IMG/VR virus record: IMGVR_UViG_3300034378_000186
Location: 16,793 to 80,792 of that record
Reading direction: 5' to 3' (one strand)
DNA length: 64,000 nucleotides
From: a virus
Translations under genes and position numbers: made by a program
Part shown: piece by piece, positions 61,061 to 64,000 of the stretch
Layout of the letters: the number at the start of each line of letters is the position of its first letter
Numbering within the stretch: position 1 is the first letter of the stretch
The notes under the pieces: model-generated
Database searches by the model: none
Told to the model about the DNA's origin: nothing
What the model saw: the letters and a program-made list of their open reading frames with translations, nothing else

Positions 61061-62054
61061 TTTATTCAAGTTAATTAATTTGATAGGTTCCTGGAGTGCC
61101 TCAGTTTTTTCAGTGATATTTTCATTGTCAATTGTAAGGGAATATACTAAACAGGAAGATAATGTTTTACTGATTTTAGTTCTTATACTGTTTACAATAT
61201 TATTTCTGATATTCAATGAATATGTGAAGGTAAGAGAGCTGAGGAAATTATTTTCAAAAAAGGAAGGTAGTAAATTTATCATAATTGCTACCTTTATTAT
61301 TTCCCTTATTATGTCCAGTACAGGAATATATTTATGGACAAATAAAGGGAATATAATGACCAATGAAACTACTACTTTTAATGATCAGGAGACAGAGAAT
61401 ATTGTGAATAAATATGTTTCTCAAATTGACAGTTTAAGGGTTTTATCTTTTGAGGGTTCTAATGAATTCAAAAGGTTAGATCAGGAATTAGATTTCTGGA
61501 TGAATAGGAGAGCTGCAGACTTGAAAGACAGGGCTGTTATCACAGAAAATATTTCCAGGGTACAGAAAGAATTAAGTGAATACAGAAAAGATTTTGATCA
61601 GAATCAAAAGGAAAGAATCCTTCTACTACAAAACAAAAAGGATGTAGAACTAAAGAAATTGGAAGGAAATGTTAAAATTCAATCCAGAAGAATTGTAAGG
61701 CATAATTTTATTACTTGGATATTTTTGATAATGATTGTTATGACAGAATTATTGATAATATTCCTTGCTAAAGAATTCGGGTATTTCATATCTGAAGAAG
61801 AAAAATTTATGAAAAAGGATATTGTTAAAAAATTCATAATTCAATATAAAATCCTGACAGAAAATCTTCTTAAAAAGGATATGATAAATGTAAACGATGT
61901 TAAGAGTTCTGAATTCAATCCAAAGAAAGGAAATTTTGAATATATGACAAAAATTATGTCCCTTTATGTGGAATTGAATATAAATAGTGGGAAATCCCTT
62001 AAGGAAGCTCAGAAGGTGTTATGTGAATATTATGATCACTTATTAAAACTATAA
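61017..62054 (+). CDS. Multi-pass membrane protein with central coiled coil
   Basis: A 345-residue protein with hydrophobic helices at about 20-40 (LINLIGSWSASVFSVIFSL), 48-68 (VLLILVLILFTILFLIFNEY), 86-106 (FIIIATFIISLIMSSTGIYL) and 232-252 (FITWIFLIMIVMTELLIIFL). A long charged coiled coil lies between the third and fourth. The C-terminal ~90 residues are soluble and helical. This is an unusually large membrane protein for a phage accessory region; superinfection exclusion or host-envelope modification are possible roles. Overlaps the gene upstream. Confidence 0.6.
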   Translation: MKPTKRILQVEQKNSLFKLINLIGSWSASVFSVIFSLSIVREYTKQEDNVLLILVLILFTILFLIFNEYVKVRELRKLFSKKEGSKFIIIATFIISLIMSSTGIYLWTNKGNIMTNETTTFNDQETENIVNKYVSQIDSLRVLSFEGSNEFKRLDQELDFWMNRRAADLKDRAVITENISRVQKELSEYRKDFDQNQKERILLLQNKKDVELKKLEGNVKIQSRRIVRHNFITWIFLIMIVMTELLIIFLAKEFGYFISEEEKFMKKDIVKKFIIQYKILTENLLKKDMINVNDVKSSEFNPKKGNFEYMTKIMSLYVELNINSGKSLKEAQKVLCEYYDHLLKL

Positions 62055-62055
62055 T

Positions 62056-62173
62056 ATGGAAACAATAAGGGGAAGGATGTGTTGATATTGAAAATATTAG
62101 ACCCTGAGGATTTAATAAAATTTTTTAATGGATTTGATATTGTAAAAGGTTTTATTCAAAAAATAGAATTGTG
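62056..62173 (+). pseudogene. Frameshifted partial copy of the 60044 gene start
   Basis: The segment begins ATGGAAACAATA and goes on AGGGGAAGGATGTGTTGA. The first 12 bases equal the start of the gene at 60044, and the next 19 equal its bases from about 60156 on, so about 100 bases are missing and the frame is shifted to a stop after nine codons. The rest up to the next gene has only a 30-codon frame with no recognised similarity. Confidence 0.45.
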
Positions 62174-62395
62174 ATGGAAATAGGAGATAAAGATATTGAT
62201 CAATTAAACATGAGAGCAACTGCCAAGGGTAAGAATCTTATTGTAGATCTGGGAAATAATACTTTTGTAAGTTATATAGGATATTCCAGAAAAATCAGAA
62301 TTGTGAAGGATTCTGAGGTTAAAGAAGAATTTGAAGTTGAAGAGGGATATACAGTAAGAGAATTTGTTGAATACATTACCTGTAAAATGAGGTAA
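62174..62395 (+). CDS. Small hypothetical protein, last gene of phage-like composition
   Basis: A 73-residue mostly beta protein (KNLIVDLGNNTFVSYIGYSR) ending with an acidic loop and helix. A GTG one codon upstream is an alternative start. It has the AT-rich composition of the phage; downstream sequence changes character within about 100 bases. No family recognised. Confidence 0.5.
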   Translation: MEIGDKDIDQLNMRATAKGKNLIVDLGNNTFVSYIGYSRKIRIVKDSEVKEEFEVEEGYTVREFVEYITCKMR

Positions 62396-62801
62396 ATAAG
62401 GCCCTGTATTTAATTTTTATATCGGACGAGTGTATGGCAAGTAAGCCATGCACCAAATTTGAATTAAAACAATAACCTGACTGGCTTATTTGCTATACAT
62501 AATGTTGTGGGCAAGTGTAGAAAAGACCACCGAACATTGATAAACAGATTAGAAAATTGAGAAAACAGAAAGAAATATAGTAGCACTGATTGAAAGATAT
62601 TGCAAGAAAAAATTAGTTTTTGCCCGCCCGCTTCTGCCCTTCGGGACAGTTGGGGAAGCCCACGCACATTGCACACATTTGCAAATCGCACAGGCTGACG
62701 CACAGACCAAAATTTGCAAAAGAGTGCAATTTTTGCCATCGCACAGACAGAAACGGAATCTATTTCTGTAAATTTATGGCTTTAAAAAGAAAATAAAATA
62801 T
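62396..62801. other. Gene-free junction region with composition shift and long hairpin
   Basis: About 400 bases with no credible gene. The first ~35 bases still resemble phage intergenic DNA (AATTTTTATAT). Then follow a 19-base inverted repeat (62430-62448 and 62482-62500, three mismatches that are all G-T wobble when folded) around a 33-base loop, and a more GC-rich, C/A-rich stretch with repeated GCACA/TTGCAAA words (62620-62760) that is unlike anything else in the window. A frame on the minus strand (62464-62739) looks like chance. This appears to be the boundary between phage and other DNA; no duplicated attachment site can be tested here because the left end is missing. Confidence 0.6.
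62430..62500. repeat. 19-bp wobble-paired inverted repeat
   Basis: GTGTATGGCAAGTAAGCCA and TGGCTTATTTGCTATACAT are complementary at 16 of 19 positions, and the other three form G-T pairs in one folded strand. The loop is 33 bases. No T run follows, so it is not a simple terminator. It could be a recombination site, a small RNA or a remnant of one. Confidence 0.7.
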
Positions 62802-64000
62802 ATGGCGAAGAAAAACGGAAACAATAACGAAGAACCTTTAGAAAAACAACTCTGGAAAGCTGCCAATAAACTAAGGAAAAACATTGATGCTGCTGAATAT
62901 AAACACGTTGTTTTAGGATTAATTTTCCTTAAGTACATCTCAGATGCATTTACAAAACTGTATAAAAAATTAGAAACCGGAGAAGGAGAATATGCTGGAG
63001 CAGACCCGGAAGATAAAGACGAATACAAGACAGAAAATGTATTTTTTGTACCTGAAAAAGCCCGATGGAATTCTTTTTTGTCAAAAGCAAAACAACCGAC
63101 AATTGGGAAATCAGTTGACGAAGCAATGGATGCCATCGAAAAAGAAAATCCTTCCTTGAAAGGAGTTTTACCAAAAGTTTATGCTCGCCAAAACCTTGAT
63201 CCAACCAGTTTAGGAGAATTGTTCGATGAAATAGGTAAAATTCAATTAAAAGCGACTAAAGAAAGAAACGGTGATGTCTTAGGTCATGTGTTTGAATACT
63301 TTCTTGGAGAATTTGCCCTTGCAGAAGGTAAACAAGGTGGGCAATTTTATACGCCCCGAAGTATTGTAGAATTGTTGATTAAAATGTTAGAACCATACCA
63401 TGGAAGGGTTTTCGACCCCTGCTGTGGTTCTGGTGGTATGTTTGTACAATCCGAAGAGTTTGTAAAGCAGCATAGTGGAAAAATCAATGACATTTCTATT
63501 TACGGACAGGAAAGTAACCAAACCACTTGGCGATTGGCAAAAATGAACCTCGCCATTCGTGGTATTGACAATTCACAAGTAAAATGGAACAACGAAGGTT
63601 CATTTTTAAATGATGCACATAAAGATTTAAAAGCCGATTACATTATTGCCAACCCACCGTTTAACGTGAGCGATTGGAGCGGTGATTTACTGCGTACTGA
63701 TGGCCGTTGGAAATATGGCACACCACCCACAGGCAATGCCAACTACGCATGGATTCAACATTTCATGTACCATTTGGCACCAAGCGGACAAGCAGGTTTC
63801 GTATTGGCCAAAGGAGCTTTGACTTCTAAAAGTGGCGGTGAAGGCGATATTAGAAAAGAACTGGTTGAAGCCAATTTAATTGATTGTATTGTAAACCTGC
63901 CTGCTAAATTGTTTCTAAACACCCAAATCCCTGCATCGCTTTGGTTTATGCGCCGGAACAGGACGAATGGCAAATTTAGAGACCGCAGTGGTGAGATTCT
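62802..64000 (+). CDS. hsdM: Type I restriction-modification DNA methyltransferase subunit (HsdM), partial
   Basis: 399 codons to the window end with no stop. The N-terminal helical domain ([20 protein letters not shown]) and the SAM-binding and catalytic motifs are typical: [10 protein letters not shown] (about 205-214), and NPPF (284-287), the N6-adenine methylase signature. Segments such as [14 protein letters not shown] and [20 protein letters not shown] are hallmark HsdM. G+C is about 48% at 63661-63720, against about 30% in the last phage gene. It is probably chromosomal (with hsdS and hsdR outside the window) or a recent cargo gene. Confidence 0.92.
   Translation, partial: MAKKNGNNNEEPLEKQLWKAANKLRKNIDAAEYKHVVLGLIFLKYISDAFTKLYKKLETGEGEYAGADPEDKDEYKTENVFFVPEKARWNSFLSKAKQPTIGKSVDEAMDAIEKENPSLKGVLPKVYARQNLDPTSLGELFDEIGKIQLKATKERNGDVLGHVFEYFLGEFALAEGKQGGQFYTPRSIVELLIKMLEPYHGRVFDPCCGSGGMFVQSEEFVKQHSGKINDISIYGQESNQTTWRLAKMNLAIRGIDNSQVKWNNEGSFLNDAHKDLKADYIIANPPFNVSDWSGDLLRTDGRWKYGTPPTGNANYAWIQHFMYHLAPSGQAGFVLAKGALTSKSGGEGDIRKELVEANLIDCIVNLPAKLFLNTQIPASLWFMRRNRTNGKFRDRSGEI

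Noticed and set aside
62430-62520. Integron attC site
   Set aside because: The hairpin is attC-like in shape, but I cannot find matching RYYYAAC and GTTRRRY core sites at its ends, and no integrase is present.
62464-63204. Minus-strand frames in and opposite the junction and hsdM start
   Set aside because: They overlap the hsdM methyltransferase or the non-coding hairpin region and have no signal of coding use.
1-64000. tRNA or rRNA genes
   Set aside because: Intergenic gaps are short and none shows a cloverleaf with a T-loop motif on reading. A covariance-model search would be needed to be sure.

Overview
The window carries most of the genome of a large tailed phage with a contractile tail (myovirus). 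Only its last ~1.6 kb differs in composition and looks like non-phage DNA. The host is probably a Bacteroidota: coding DNA is AT-rich, start codons follow A/T-rich leaders rather than Shine-Dalgarno sequences, intergenic regions carry TAnnTTTG-type -7 boxes, and exported proteins have short signal peptides ending in ...AQ or ...GQ. The capsid protein resembles the SPO1/Twort (Herelleviridae-like) type in order of motifs. All genes run on the + strand except two inside mobile elements.

Layout. 0-10.6 kb is the head module: an unknown protein, a 957-aa Nudix/DUF5661/AAA ATPase fusion, a helical basic protein, prohead protease, acidic scaffold, major capsid protein followed by a strong terminator, and connector or neck proteins. 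10.6-17.6 kb is a cassette of fibre-like and exported proteins, four with Sec signal peptides plus one lipoprotein; one member (15.2-16.7 kb) is strikingly GC-rich. 17.5-20.8 kb holds a lysis region (small membrane proteins, N-acetylmuramoyl-L-alanine amidase) split by a TnpB transposon that itself carries a GIY-YIG homing endonuclease gene. 20.8-39.4 kb is the tail module: neck and terminator proteins, sheath, tube, chaperone-like proteins, tape measure, hub with an OmpA-like domain, spike, baseplate wedge including a J-like protein, and fibres. 39.5-62.4 kb is nucleic-acid metabolism: HNH protein, DEDDh exonuclease, large terminase, DnaB-like helicase, primase, DnaE-type polymerase, putative ssDNA-binding protein, SbcD, RecA, SbcC, RuvC-like resolvase, and small zinc-ribbon and membrane proteins. 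62.4-64 kb holds a non-coding stretch with a long hairpin and the start of a type I methyltransferase (hsdM), cut by the window end.

Five IS200/IS605-type TnpB elements or mini-derivatives from two families lie at gene edges. For three of them (17587-19608, 40420-40470, 55248-55461), removing the element in silico rejoins an open reading frame, and all three follow a TTTAT motif. The two of the other family (41261-42507, 43126-43176) abut ATGAA start codons. TnpB appears to have spread in this phage as a homing system; one copy was then invaded at its RuvC-I catalytic codon by a homing endonuclease.

The portal gene is not seen and may lie upstream of the window. No integrase, tRNA or CRISPR array was recognised.
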